Below the pieces are notes generated by a model. It ran no database searches. It was not told where the DNA came from and saw nothing but the letters and a program-made list of their open reading frames with translations. DNA of 64,000 nt, from positions 194,747 through 258,746 of the forward strand of contig WGNX01000003.1 in NCBI GenBank assembly GCA_016124335.1, written 5' to 3'. The DNA comes from Alphaproteobacteria bacterium. GTDB taxonomy: Bacteria > Pseudomonadota > Alphaproteobacteria > CACIAM-22H2. Shown piece after piece: positions 52,226-64,000 of this stretch (within the stretch, counting starts at the first letter, position 1; every line of letters begins with the position of its first letter). Position numbers and translations under genes: made by a program.

Positions 52226-53542
52226 ATGCTGCCGCAGGAACTGATCCGCAAGAAGCGCGACGGCAAGCGCCTTGCCGACGACGAGATCGCCGCCCTCGTC
52301 GCCGGCATTGCCGACGGGCAAGGGTTGGCGGACGCGCAAGTCGGCGCGCTTGCGATGGCGCTGTTCCTCAACGGCCTCGACCGTGCCGAATGCGTGGCGC
52401 TGACGCGCGCGATGACCGCGTCGGGCGACGTGCTTTCGTGGAAGAGCGAAAACCTGCCCGGCCCTATCGTCGACAAGCATTCGACAGGCGGTATCGGCGA
52501 CAAGACCAGTCTGGTGCTGGCCCCGTGGGTCGCGGCGTGCGGCGGCTACGTGCCGATGATTTCCGGGCGCGGGCTCGGCCACACCGGCGGCACGCTCGAC
52601 AAGCTCGAAAGCATTCCCGGTTACGATGCCAAGCCCGACAATGCGCGTTTCCGCAGCACGGTGCGCGAGGCGGGCTGCGCGATCATCGGGCAGACCGCGA
52701 ACCTCGCGCCTGCCGACAAACGCCTCTACGCGATCCGCGACGTGACGGCGACGGTCGAATCGATCGGGCTCATCACCGCCTCGATCCTTTCCAAGAAACT
52801 CGCCGCCGGGCTCGATGCGCTGGTGATGGACGTGAAATTCGGTTCGGGCGCGTTCATGGCCGAATTTCCCCGCGCACGCGAACTTGCAAGTTCCATCGTC
52901 GAGGTGGCGCGCGGTGCGGGCCTGAAGACGCGCGCGCTGCTGACGGACATGGACAGTCCGCTCGGCACCACGGCCGGCAACGCGCTCGAGGTTCGCGAAG
53001 CGGTTGCCTTCCTTAAGGGAACGCACGAAGCACGCCTCGCCGCCTGCACGAAGGCGTTGGCCGCCGAGATGCTCGATCTATCCGGCATCGCCCCGCGCGC
53101 GCAGGCGACGGAAAAGCTCGACGCCGCACTCGCCTCCGGTGCGGCGGCCGAGCGGTTCGCGCGCATGATCGCATCCCTCGGCGGGCCGGGCGATTTCATC
53201 GAGCGTATCGACGCCTATCTGCCCAAGGCCCCCATCGTGCGCGCGGTCGCGGCGCCACGCCGGGGATTTGTCGCCGCGATCATGACGCGCGAAGTGGGGC
53301 TTGCGGTCCTTGAGCTTGGCGGCGGGCGCACCGATCCGGCGGCCGCCATCGACCCGGCGGTCGGCTTCGCCGAAATCGCGCCGCTCGGTGCGGAGATCGG
53401 CCCCGACCGCCCGCTGGCGCTGATGCATGCGCGCGACGAGGCATCGGCCGCCCGGGCTGCGCGCACGCTCGCGGCGGCCTATACTGTGGGTGATGCGCCG
53501 CCGCCGACCGCGCCGGTCGTGCGCGAAACGCTGGGAGCCTGA
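52226..53542 (+). CDS. deoA: Thymidine phosphorylase
   Basis: 438 residues, the usual DeoA length. The N-terminal helical domain starts with PQELIRKKRDGKRLADDEIAALV; the phosphate site KHSTGGIGDKTSLVLAP and MISGRGLGHTGGTLDKLE are textbook for pyrimidine nucleoside phosphorylases. It converts thymidine and deoxyuridine to base plus deoxyribose-1-phosphate. Nine bases after deoC, two before deoB. Confidence 0.95.
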   Translation: MLPQELIRKKRDGKRLADDEIAALVAGIADGQGLADAQVGALAMALFLNGLDRAECVALTRAMTASGDVLSWKSENLPGPIVDKHSTGGIGDKTSLVLAPWVAACGGYVPMISGRGLGHTGGTLDKLESIPGYDAKPDNARFRSTVREAGCAIIGQTANLAPADKRLYAIRDVTATVESIGLITASILSKKLAAGLDALVMDVKFGSGAFMAEFPRARELASSIVEVARGAGLKTRALLTDMDSPLGTTAGNALEVREAVAFLKGTHEARLAACTKALAAEMLDLSGIAPRAQATEKLDAALASGAAAERFARMIASLGGPGDFIERIDAYLPKAPIVRAVAAPRRGFVAAIMTREVGLAVLELGGGRTDPAAAIDPAVGFAEIAPLGAEIGPDRPLALMHARDEASAARAARTLAAAYTVGDAPPPTAPVVRETLGA

Positions 53543-53544
53543 GC

Positions 53545-54714
53545 ATGGCCCGCGCCTTCGTTCTCGTGATGGATTCCTTCGGCATCGGCTCGACGCCGGA
53601 TGCCGCGAAATTCGGCGATGCGGGTGCCGATACATGGGGCAGCATCCGCCGGCTGGAAGCGCCGCACGTGCCCAATCTCGTGAAACTGGGCCTCAACGCG
53701 GCGCATGCGCTGGCGACCGGCGCATCCTATTCCGGCCCCGCGCCCGAGGGCTGGTACGGGGCAGCCCGCGAACGCTCGCACGGCAAGGATACACCGTCGG
53801 GCCACTGGGAAATGGCGGGCGTGCCCGTGACGTTCGACTGGGGCTACTTCCCCGAAACCGTTCCGACGTTTCCGGCTGCCCTGACCGATGCGCTTGTCGA
53901 ATGCGCGAAACTTCCCGGCGTGATCGGCAACCGCCACGCTTCGGGCACCGTCATCCTCGACGAGCTTGGCGGCGAACACATCGCGACGGGCAAGCCCATC
54001 GTCTACACCTCCGCCGACAGCGTGTTCCAGATCGCCGCGCACGAAACGCATTTCGGGCTGGAGCGGCTCTACGAGGTGTGCCGGATCGCCTTCGGCCTGG
54101 TGGCGCCCTATCGCATCGGGCGCGTCATCGCGCGGCCGTTCGTGGGCGAAAAGCCTGGCGAATTCCGCCGCACGGGCAACCGCAGGGACTATGCGATCCC
54201 GCCGCCGGAACCCACGCTGCTCGAGCGCATGCTTGATGCCGGCCGCGAGACCATCGCCATCGGCAAGATCGGCGACATCTTCGCCCACAAGGGCACCAGG
54301 CGCGAAGTGAAGGCCGACGGCAACGCGGCTTTGATGGACCGCACGCTCGAAGCGATCGCAAGCGCCCCCGACGGCAGCCTGACGATGACCAACTTCGTCG
54401 ATTTCGACCAGCTCTACGGCCATCGCCGCGATGCACCGGGCTACGCGAAGGCACTGGCCGCATTCGATGCCCGCCTGCCCGCCGTGCGCGCCGCGATGAA
54501 GCCCGGCGACGTCGCGGTGCTGACGGCCGACCACGGCTGCGATCCGACCTGGAAAGGCACGGATCACACGCGCGAACACGTGCCGGTGCTGTGGTTCGGG
54601 CCCGGCATCGGCGGGCGCGATCTGGGCGTGCGGGCGAGCTTTGCCGATATCGGCCAGTCGCTCGCCCGGCACCTTTCCCTGCCCGCGCTCGCGCACGGGC
54701 AGAGCTTCGTCTGA
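53545..54714 (+). CDS. deoB: Phosphopentomutase
   Basis: 389 residues of the alkaline-phosphatase superfamily. Metal motifs VMDSFGIGSTPDA at the N-terminus and LTADHGCDPT plus TDHTREHVP near the C-terminus are intact, and the phosphorylated Thr lies in SHGKDTPSGHWE. It moves phosphate between C1 and C5 of (deoxy)ribose, joining the phosphorylases to DeoC. Last gene of the salvage operon, 7 bases from the convergent phosphonate genes. Confidence 0.95.
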   Translation: MARAFVLVMDSFGIGSTPDAAKFGDAGADTWGSIRRLEAPHVPNLVKLGLNAAHALATGASYSGPAPEGWYGAARERSHGKDTPSGHWEMAGVPVTFDWGYFPETVPTFPAALTDALVECAKLPGVIGNRHASGTVILDELGGEHIATGKPIVYTSADSVFQIAAHETHFGLERLYEVCRIAFGLVAPYRIGRVIARPFVGEKPGEFRRTGNRRDYAIPPPEPTLLERMLDAGRETIAIGKIGDIFAHKGTRREVKADGNAALMDRTLEAIASAPDGSLTMTNFVDFDQLYGHRRDAPGYAKALAAFDARLPAVRAAMKPGDVAVLTADHGCDPTWKGTDHTREHVPVLWFGPGIGGRDLGVRASFADIGQSLARHLSLPALAHGQSFV

Positions 54715-54721
54715 TCGCTTC

Positions 54722-58571
<3,850 letters not shown>

Positions 58572-58630
58572 GGGGCGTCGTTCCTTGGGGATTCGGGTGG
58601 AATGGAAGCGAGCATCGCGCTTGCCCTATC

Positions 58631-58677
58631 CATAGGTCCAATACATAATGACTATGTTTCAAATAGGTATTGTCTAT
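58631..58677. promoter_or_regulatory. LysR-type operators between phnW and the LysR gene
   Basis: ATAG-N7-CTAT at 58663-58677 is a perfect dyad fitting the T-N11-A LysR box, directly before the regulator ATG. A wider CATAG/CTATG pair (58631-58635, 58652-58656) lies toward phnW. Together they suggest autorepression and phn activation. Confidence 0.55.
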
Positions 58678-59532
58678 ATGAACCTGTTCCAGCTCCGCGC
58701 CTTCCGGCTTGTGGCCCGTGCGGGCAGCTTCAGTCGCGCGGCTGAAGGCGCACGCGTCAGCCAGCCGACGCTGTCCGCGCAGGTAAAGGCGCTCGAGCGC
58801 GACTACGGCGTCACGCTTTTCGACCGGCGCGGGCGGAACATCGCGCTCACGCGGCTCGGCCGCCGCCTGCTCGATGTGGCCGACCGGCTGTTCGCGCTGG
58901 CCGAGGAGGCCCAGGCCGTCGTCGCCGGCACCGATGCGCCGAGCCAGGCTTTCCTTTCCGTCGCCGCCGACGGACCCGCGCATGCGCTTGCCGTGCTCGG
59001 CGCGCTCGAGCGGCGCGTGCCCGGCCTCGATTTCTCGCTGTCGATCGGCAATTCCGAGGAAGTGGTGCGCAGCCTGCTCGCCTACGAAGCCGATATCGGC
59101 ATCATGGGCCGCGCGGTCGCCGACCCGCGCCTTGCCGCCGTGCGCATCAAGACCGACCGGCTCGTCGCCTTTGCACCCGCCACGCGCGCCATGCGGCGCA
59201 CGGCCAAGCTCGCCGAAATCGCCGCCGCGCGGCTTGTGCTGCGCGAGCGCGGCTCGGCCACCCGCGAGCGCTTCGAGGCGGCGCTGGCCGAGGCCGGCCT
59301 TGCACCCGCCCGCGCGGTCGAGATCGCCACGCGCGAAGGCGTGCGCGAGGCGGTGGCGGCTGGCTTCGGCATCGGCATCGTTTTCGAGAGTGAACTTGGC
59401 CCCGACCCGCGATTCCGGGCGCTCCCCGTCACGGATGCAAATCTCGAGGTGGCCGAATACGCATGCTGCCTTGCCGAGCGGCGCGAACAGCCGCTGCTGC
59501 GGGCCTTCGTTGAATGCGCGCTCGCCGGTTGA
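58678..59532 (+). CDS. LysR-family regulator, probable activator of phosphonate catabolism
   Basis: 284 residues. The winged helix-turn-helix covers residues 1-60 (MNLFQLRAFRLVARAGSFSRAAEGARVSQPTLSAQVKALE) and is followed by the two-lobed effector domain (SVAADGPAHALAVL, LLAYEADIGIMG, EGVREAVAAGFGIGIV). Divergent orientation to phnW-phnA-phnY suggests it responds to 2-aminoethylphosphonate or an intermediate. The chosen ATG lacks a ribosome site and abuts the operator; ATGs at 58648 and 58654 are alternatives. Confidence 0.9.
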   Translation: MNLFQLRAFRLVARAGSFSRAAEGARVSQPTLSAQVKALERDYGVTLFDRRGRNIALTRLGRRLLDVADRLFALAEEAQAVVAGTDAPSQAFLSVAADGPAHALAVLGALERRVPGLDFSLSIGNSEEVVRSLLAYEADIGIMGRAVADPRLAAVRIKTDRLVAFAPATRAMRRTAKLAEIAAARLVLRERGSATRERFEAALAEAGLAPARAVEIATREGVREAVAAGFGIGIVFESELGPDPRFRALPVTDANLEVAEYACCLAERREQPLLRAFVECALAG

Positions 59533-59542
59533 TTTAGATCAT
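59529..59542 (+). promoter_or_regulatory. FNR/Anr-type box upstream of hemN
   Basis: TTGATTTAGATCAT matches the TTGAT-N4-ATCAA consensus except the last base. It overlaps the LysR stop and lies 36 bases before the hemN ATG, a position suited to oxygen-responsive control of an anaerobic enzyme. Confidence 0.7.
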
Positions 59543-59577
59543 CGCGGGCAACGCCCGGCGGGCGCAGATTTCCAACC

Positions 59578-60939
59578 ATGCTGAGCCAAGACACGTTGAC
59601 CCGCGCCGAAGCGCGCGTTCCCCGCTACACGAGCTACCCGACCGCGCCGCATTTCGGCAAGACGATCGGGCCGGCGCAGGTCGCCGACTGGTATCGCGCG
59701 ATTCCCGAATGCGATCCGGTCTCGCTCTACGTGCACGTGCCGTTCTGCGCGAAGCTGTGCTGGTATTGCGGCTGCAACACGTCGATCGCGACGAAATACC
59801 AGCCGGTGCATGCCTATCTGGAGACGCTGGTCCGCGAGCTTGGCCATGCGCGCGAGTTGCTCGGCCGCAAGGCGCCGGTCAGCCACCTCCATTTCGGCGG
59901 CGGCACGCCCAACGCGCTGTCGCCCGTCGATTTCGCGCGGCTCGCCGACGCGCTGCACGCGCTGTTCGAGATCGAGCCGCACACGAGCTTCGACATCGAA
60001 CTCGACCCGCGCACGCTCGACGCGAAAATGGCGTGGACGCTGGCCGCCGCCGGTGTCACCCGCGTCAATCTCGGCATTCAGGATTTCGACCCGGCCGTCC
60101 AGAAGGCGATCAACCGCATCCAGACCTTCGCCGAAGTCCGCACGCGGCTCGACGAACTGCGCGTGGCCGGCATCTCCAATTTTGGCGTCGATCTTCTCTA
60201 CGGCCTGCCGCACCAGGACGAATCGACGATCGCGGCGACGGTCGACTCGGTCGCAGACCTCGGCGCGTCGCGCGTGGCGCTGTTCGGCTATGCGCACGTG
60301 CCTTGGATGAAGCCGCACCAGAAACTGCTCGAACCCGAAGGCCTGCCCGGACCCGAGGCCCGCATGAAGCTGATGCAGCGCGCGCACGCGCGCTTGGCCG
60401 CGCGCGGCTATGTGCGCGTGGGCATCGATCATTTCGCAAGGCCCGACGACGAACTTGCCGTGGCGCTGAAGGAAGGCCGCCTCGCCCGCAACTTTCAGGG
60501 CTACACGACCGACGGCGCGCGCACGCTGCTCGGTTTCGGGCCATCGGCGATCTCGGCCTTCCGGCAGGGCTATGCGCAGAACCATACGCGGCTCGACGAA
60601 TGGCGCGCGGGCGTCGAAGGAAAGGCGCTTCCCGTCGCGCGCGGCCGTGCCCTGGCACCCGAAGACAGGCTGCGCCGCGCGATCATCGAACGGCTGATGT
60701 GCGACATGAAAGTCGATCTCGACGCGATCGCCGAAGAACTGGGTCTTGAGGAGGCATCCGAGCGGCATTTTGCCGGCGAACTCGCGCGGGTCGACCGGTT
60801 CGCTGCCGAAGGCCTGTGCGTGCGCGAGGGCGGCCGGATCGCCATTCCGCCCGCCGCGACAAGTTTTGCGCGCATCGTGGCATCGGCATTCGATGCCTAT
60901 CTCGACGGTGGGGAAGCCAAACATTCCGTCGCGGTATAA
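59578..60939 (+). CDS. hemN: Oxygen-independent coproporphyrinogen III oxidase
   Basis: 453 residues, full-length HemN rather than the shorter HemW. The radical-SAM cluster is C-x3-C-x2-C at Cys57/61/64 (CAKLCWYCGC), with the extra Cys of HemN next to it. YTSYPTAPHF at the N-terminus and HLHFGGGTPNALS (SAM binding) are characteristic. It decarboxylates coproporphyrinogen III to protoporphyrinogen IX without oxygen. An FNR-type box upstream fits anaerobic induction. Confidence 0.95.
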   Translation: MLSQDTLTRAEARVPRYTSYPTAPHFGKTIGPAQVADWYRAIPECDPVSLYVHVPFCAKLCWYCGCNTSIATKYQPVHAYLETLVRELGHARELLGRKAPVSHLHFGGGTPNALSPVDFARLADALHALFEIEPHTSFDIELDPRTLDAKMAWTLAAAGVTRVNLGIQDFDPAVQKAINRIQTFAEVRTRLDELRVAGISNFGVDLLYGLPHQDESTIAATVDSVADLGASRVALFGYAHVPWMKPHQKLLEPEGLPGPEARMKLMQRAHARLAARGYVRVGIDHFARPDDELAVALKEGRLARNFQGYTTDGARTLLGFGPSAISAFRQGYAQNHTRLDEWRAGVEGKALPVARGRALAPEDRLRRAIIERLMCDMKVDLDAIAEELGLEEASERHFAGELARVDRFAAEGLCVREGGRIAIPPAATSFARIVASAFDAYLDGGEAKHSVAV

Positions 60940-61004
60940 GGCTTGCTTGACTCCGTGCGCACCGGCCCGCCACCATCGGCCGGGGTCAAACGGAGGTTCC
61001 AGAC

Positions 61005-62531
61005 ATGTCGAAGTTTCGTCCGGCCGGGGCGGCCGCACTCGCGCTTTTCGCCGCTCTCGCGGTCAGCGCGCCGGCCGAGGCCGCCAAGCGCGACAACACG
61101 CTGCGCTTCGCCTACGACCAGGTTCCCGAGAATGTCGATCCGTACTTCAACAACGTGCGCATCGGCGTGATCATCGGCCAGCATGTCTGGGACACGCTGA
61201 TCTACCGCGACCCGAAGACCAACGAATACAAGGGCCAGCTGGCGACCGCCTGGCGCTGGGTCGACGACAAGACCCTCGAACTTGACCTGCGCCACGGCGT
61301 CAAGTTCCACAACGGCGAGGAATTCGACGCCGACGACGTGGTCTACACGCTCAATTTCGTCGCCGATCCCGCCAACAAGTCGGTCACGCAGCAGAACGTG
61401 AACTGGATCGCGAAGGCGGAGAAGCTCGACAAGTACAAGGTCCGTATCGATCTGAAGCGCACGTTCCCTGCCGCCATCGAATATCTCGCCGGCCCCATCG
61501 TGATCCACCCGAACGAGTACTACGCCAAGGTCGGGCCAAAGGGCATGAACGAGAAGCCCGTGGGTACCGGTCCCTACCGCGTGGTCGAACACGTGCCGGG
61601 CAAGCACATCAAGCTCGAGCGCAATCCCGACTATTTCAAGGACAGCCCGAAGCCGCAGCCGACCATCGACAAGGTCGAGATCCGCTTTATCCCCGACCGG
61701 CAGACGCAGATCGCCGAAATACTCTCGGGCGGGCTCGAGCTGATCATGAACGTGGCGCCCGACCAGGCGGCGCAGGTGAAGGCGGTGCCAAATCTCGCCG
61801 TCATCAGCGGCGAGACGATGCGCATCGTCTTCCTGCAGATGGCCTCGAACGAGAAGACGCCCGTGCAGGCCTTCCGCGACGTGCGCGTGCGCAAGGCGAT
61901 CAACCACGCGATCGACCGCGCCGCGATGGTGAAGAACCTCGTGGGCGACGGGGCGCGCGTCCTCAACACGGTCTGCTTCCCCAGCCAGTTCGGCTGCACC
62001 GATGAAGGCGCGCCCGTCTACGCGTACGACCCGGTCAAGGCCAAGGCGCTGCTCGCCGAAGCGGGCTTCGCGAACGGCTTCGACGTCGACCTCTACTCGT
62101 ATCGCGAACGCAACCAGGCCGAGGCGATGGTGGGCTATCTGCGCGCCGTCGGCATCCGGGCGAACCTGCGCTTCCTGCAATACGCGGCGTTCCGCGACCA
62201 GCTGCGCGCCGGGGCCGCGGCCTTCGCGCACCAGACCTGGGGCTCGTTCTCGGTCAACGACGTGTCGGCAAGCACGCCCGTCTTCTTCAAGTTCCAGGAC
62301 GACGACGCGACGCGCGATCCGGAAGTGCGCGACCTGCTGGAGAAGGGCGACGGATCGGTCGATCCGGCCGCGCGCAAGGCGGCCTACCGCCAGGCGCTGG
62401 CCATGATCGCCGATCGGGCCTATACGGTGCCGCTCTATTCGCTGACCACGTTCTACGTGATGTCGAGCGACCTTGCGTTCACCGCCTACCCGGACGAGCT
62501 GCCGCGCTTCTGGGAAACGCGCTGGAAGTAA
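61005..62531 (+). CDS. Peptide/opine-type ABC transporter substrate-binding protein (family 5)
   Basis: 508 residues. Signal peptide AAALALFAALAVSAPAEA; then the family 5 layout with RLFAYDQ-like start (NTLRFAYDQVPENVDPYFNN), LDLRHGVKFHNGEEFDADDVVYTL, and GTGPYRVVEHVPGKHIKLERNPDYF. Ligands of this family include di- and oligopeptides, opines and nickel complexes; here unknown. GGAGG precedes the ATG. It starts an operon with DppB- and DppC-type permeases. Confidence 0.92.
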   Translation: MSKFRPAGAAALALFAALAVSAPAEAAKRDNTLRFAYDQVPENVDPYFNNVRIGVIIGQHVWDTLIYRDPKTNEYKGQLATAWRWVDDKTLELDLRHGVKFHNGEEFDADDVVYTLNFVADPANKSVTQQNVNWIAKAEKLDKYKVRIDLKRTFPAAIEYLAGPIVIHPNEYYAKVGPKGMNEKPVGTGPYRVVEHVPGKHIKLERNPDYFKDSPKPQPTIDKVEIRFIPDRQTQIAEILSGGLELIMNVAPDQAAQVKAVPNLAVISGETMRIVFLQMASNEKTPVQAFRDVRVRKAINHAIDRAAMVKNLVGDGARVLNTVCFPSQFGCTDEGAPVYAYDPVKAKALLAEAGFANGFDVDLYSYRERNQAEAMVGYLRAVGIRANLRFLQYAAFRDQLRAGAAAFAHQTWGSFSVNDVSASTPVFFKFQDDDATRDPEVRDLLEKGDGSVDPAARKAAYRQALAMIADRAYTVPLYSLTTFYVMSSDLAFTAYPDELPRFWETRWK

Positions 62532-62544
62532 GGCACTCGGTCCA

Positions 62545-63462
62545 ATGCTGGGGTTCGCCGTCCGCCGGCTTGCGCTCGCGCTCGCAGTAGCACTGGCCGT
62601 GTCGGCGGCGAGCTTCGTCCTGCTGCGCCTTTCCGGCGACGTGGCTGCGGCCATCGCCGGCGAGGGCGCCAGGGCCGAAGACATCGCGTTCGTGCGCAAG
62701 GCCTATGGGCTCGACCGGCCGCTGATCGTCCAGTACGCCGAATGGCTGGGCAACACGCTGCGCGGCGATCTGGGCACGTCGCTTTATTTCAAGACCGACG
62801 TGTCCGCACTCGTCGCCGACAAGCTTCCCGTCACGCTCATCCTCGGGCTCAGCTCGGTGCTGTTCGCGCTCGCGGTCTCGCTGCCGTTGGGCATTCTCGC
62901 GGCGATCTTTCCGAACACCTGGATCGACCGGTTGTGCCTCGCCCTTGCGGTGCTGGGGCAGGCACTGCCCAACTTCTTCTTCGCGCTGTGCCTGATCCTG
63001 CTTTTCTCGATCTCGCTGCGCTGGCTGCCGGTTTCGGGAACGGGCACCTGGCTGCATTTCGTCATGCCGACGATCGCGCTGGGCTACTACGTGGCGCCCG
63101 CCTTCATGCGCCTCATCCGCGCCGGCATGATCGAAACGCTTGCGGCGGACTATGTGCGCACGGCGCGCGCAAGCGGCCTTTCGCCGGCAAGCGTGGTGTT
63201 CAAGCATGCGCTGCGCAATGCGCTGATCCCGGTGGTGGCGCTTGCCGCCGTGCAGCTTGGCTTCCTGCTGGGCGGCTCGATCGTCATCGAGACGATTTTC
63301 GCGCTCGACGGTCTTGGCTATCTCGCCTACCAGAGCATCACCTACAAGGATTTCCCGACCACGCAGGCCGTCGTGCTGCTGCTTTCGGTCGTCTACATCT
63401 TCCTGACGTTCACGGCAGACATCGTCAACGCGTGGCTCGACCCGCGCCTCAGGGTCGCCTGA
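62545..63462 (+). CDS. ABC transporter permease, DppB type
   Basis: 305 residues, six membrane segments. RRLALALAVALAVSAASFVLLRLSGD is the DppB start and DYVRTARASGLSPASVVFKHALRNALIPVV is the EAA-type loop that contacts the ATPase. ATG 62545 lies 13 bases after the binding-protein stop. Pairs with the following DppC-type permease. Confidence 0.92.
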   Translation: MLGFAVRRLALALAVALAVSAASFVLLRLSGDVAAAIAGEGARAEDIAFVRKAYGLDRPLIVQYAEWLGNTLRGDLGTSLYFKTDVSALVADKLPVTLILGLSSVLFALAVSLPLGILAAIFPNTWIDRLCLALAVLGQALPNFFFALCLILLFSISLRWLPVSGTGTWLHFVMPTIALGYYVAPAFMRLIRAGMIETLAADYVRTARASGLSPASVVFKHALRNALIPVVALAAVQLGFLLGGSIVIETIFALDGLGYLAYQSITYKDFPTTQAVVLLLSVVYIFLTFTADIVNAWLDPRLRVA

Positions 63463-63463
63463 C

Positions 63464-64000
63464 ATGGACGCCGCCCTGCCCACGCACGCTGCCATGCTTC
63501 GCGGCCGGATTTTCGGCCATGTCGGGCTGATGACGGGTATCGCGATCCTCGTCGTCGCGTTCGCCTGCGCGATTTTCGCGCCGCTGCTGGCCCCGCACGA
63601 TCCCTATTTCCAGGATCTCGCGGCACGCCTGGTGCCGCCGGTCTGGCAGCCGCGCGGCACGTGGCTGCATCCGCTGGGCACCGACAATCTTGGCCGCGAC
63701 TATCTCTCGCGCACGATCTATGGCGCACGCGTCTCGCTGCTGATCGGCTTCTCGGTGATGCTCGTCTCCGGCCTGATTGGCACGACGATGGGGCTTGCAG
63801 CCGGCTATTTCGGCGGCCGGACCGACATGGCCGTCAGCTTCATCGTGACCGCACGCCTTGCAATGCCGGTCGTGCTCGTCGCGCTCGCCGTGGTGGCGCT
63901 GGTCGGCGGCTCGCTCGTGGTCGTGATCGCGGTGCTGGGCCTGCTCAAATGGGACCGGTTCGCCGTCGTGATGCGCGCGGCGACACAGCAGGCGCGTGCG
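63464..64000 (+). CDS. ABC transporter permease, DppC type (partial, runs off the window)
   Basis: 179 codons present, no stop before the window ends. ILVVAFACAIFAPLLAPHDPYFQDL and HPLGTDNLGRDYLSRTIYGARVSLLIGF are the DppC-type N-terminal features. The EAA loop would lie just beyond the end. ATP-binding subunits are expected to the right. Confidence 0.9.
   Translation, partial: MDAALPTHAAMLRGRIFGHVGLMTGIAILVVAFACAIFAPLLAPHDPYFQDLAARLVPPVWQPRGTWLHPLGTDNLGRDYLSRTIYGARVSLLIGFSVMLVSGLIGTTMGLAAGYFGGRTDMAVSFIVTARLAMPVVLVALAVVALVGGSLVVVIAVLGLLKWDRFAVVMRAATQQARA

Overview
The window is a 64 kb piece of a high-GC proteobacterial chromosome. It is most likely an alphaproteobacterium with a versatile, scavenging metabolism. 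Lineage pointers are the DUF2849/CysI/DUF934 sulfite-reduction block, a DUF1217 flagellar-type protein, a DUF2007-TrmN6 pair, a 17 kDa surface-antigen-type protein and the wealth of ABC uptake systems. No phage, insertion sequence, CRISPR array or rRNA is seen. One tRNA (Pro, anticodon CGG) is present. The left ~30 kb reads less GC-rich than the right half.

Layout. (1) 25-8455: a sugar-catabolic island. Binding proteins, two MalFG-type permeases, a GntR regulator and a DapA-family aldolase face an aldo/keto reductase, a lactonase-type amidohydrolase and a FucU/RbsD mutarotase. The enzyme set fits non-phosphorylative breakdown of L-fucose or a related sugar. (2) 8478-12249: sulfite reductase with DUF2849 and DUF934, plus the precorrin-2 dehydrogenase/ferrochelatase needed for its siroheme. 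(3) 12289-21751: a surface-antigen-like protein and an MdtABC-TolC-type RND efflux operon with two inner-membrane pump paralogues. (4) 21963-24127: a metallophosphoesterase and a Ser/Thr kinase fused to a universal-stress domain. (5) 24133-30881: a seven-gene operon with a branched-chain amino-acid-type ABC importer, a MetE-like methyltransferase and a zinc dehydrogenase. (6) 31143-33295: protocatechuate 3,4-dioxygenase and a beta-keto acid cleavage enzyme. (7) 33400-42829: isolated flagellar-type genes (flgE, DUF1217), a transglycosylase-like protein, tRNA-Pro, a polyprenyl diphosphate synthase, TrmN6, and a two-component system beside an EF-hand protein. (8) 42813-45910: twin EamA exporters and a D-threonine-aldolase-like enzyme. 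(9) 46045-54714: a nucleoside ABC importer followed by purine nucleoside phosphorylase, DeoC, DeoA and DeoB, a complete uptake-to-salvage operon. (10) 54722-59532: the 2-aminoethylphosphonate pathway PhnW-PhnY-PhnA with a divergent LysR regulator. (11) 59578-64000: anaerobic coproporphyrinogen oxidase HemN behind an FNR-type box, then a peptide-type ABC importer that runs off the end.

The strongest unexplained signal is a 15-base motif, GTTAC(C/G)TTTCGTTAC. It occurs once upstream of the OmpR-type regulator/kinase operon and once upstream of the EF-hand gene, and suggests a small calcium-linked regulon controlled by the adjacent two-component system. Other leads are the putative BKACE shortcut next to PcaHG, the methyltransferase/dehydrogenase pair in the liv-type operon, and a DctP-type binding protein that sits in an ABC operon without TRAP membrane subunits.
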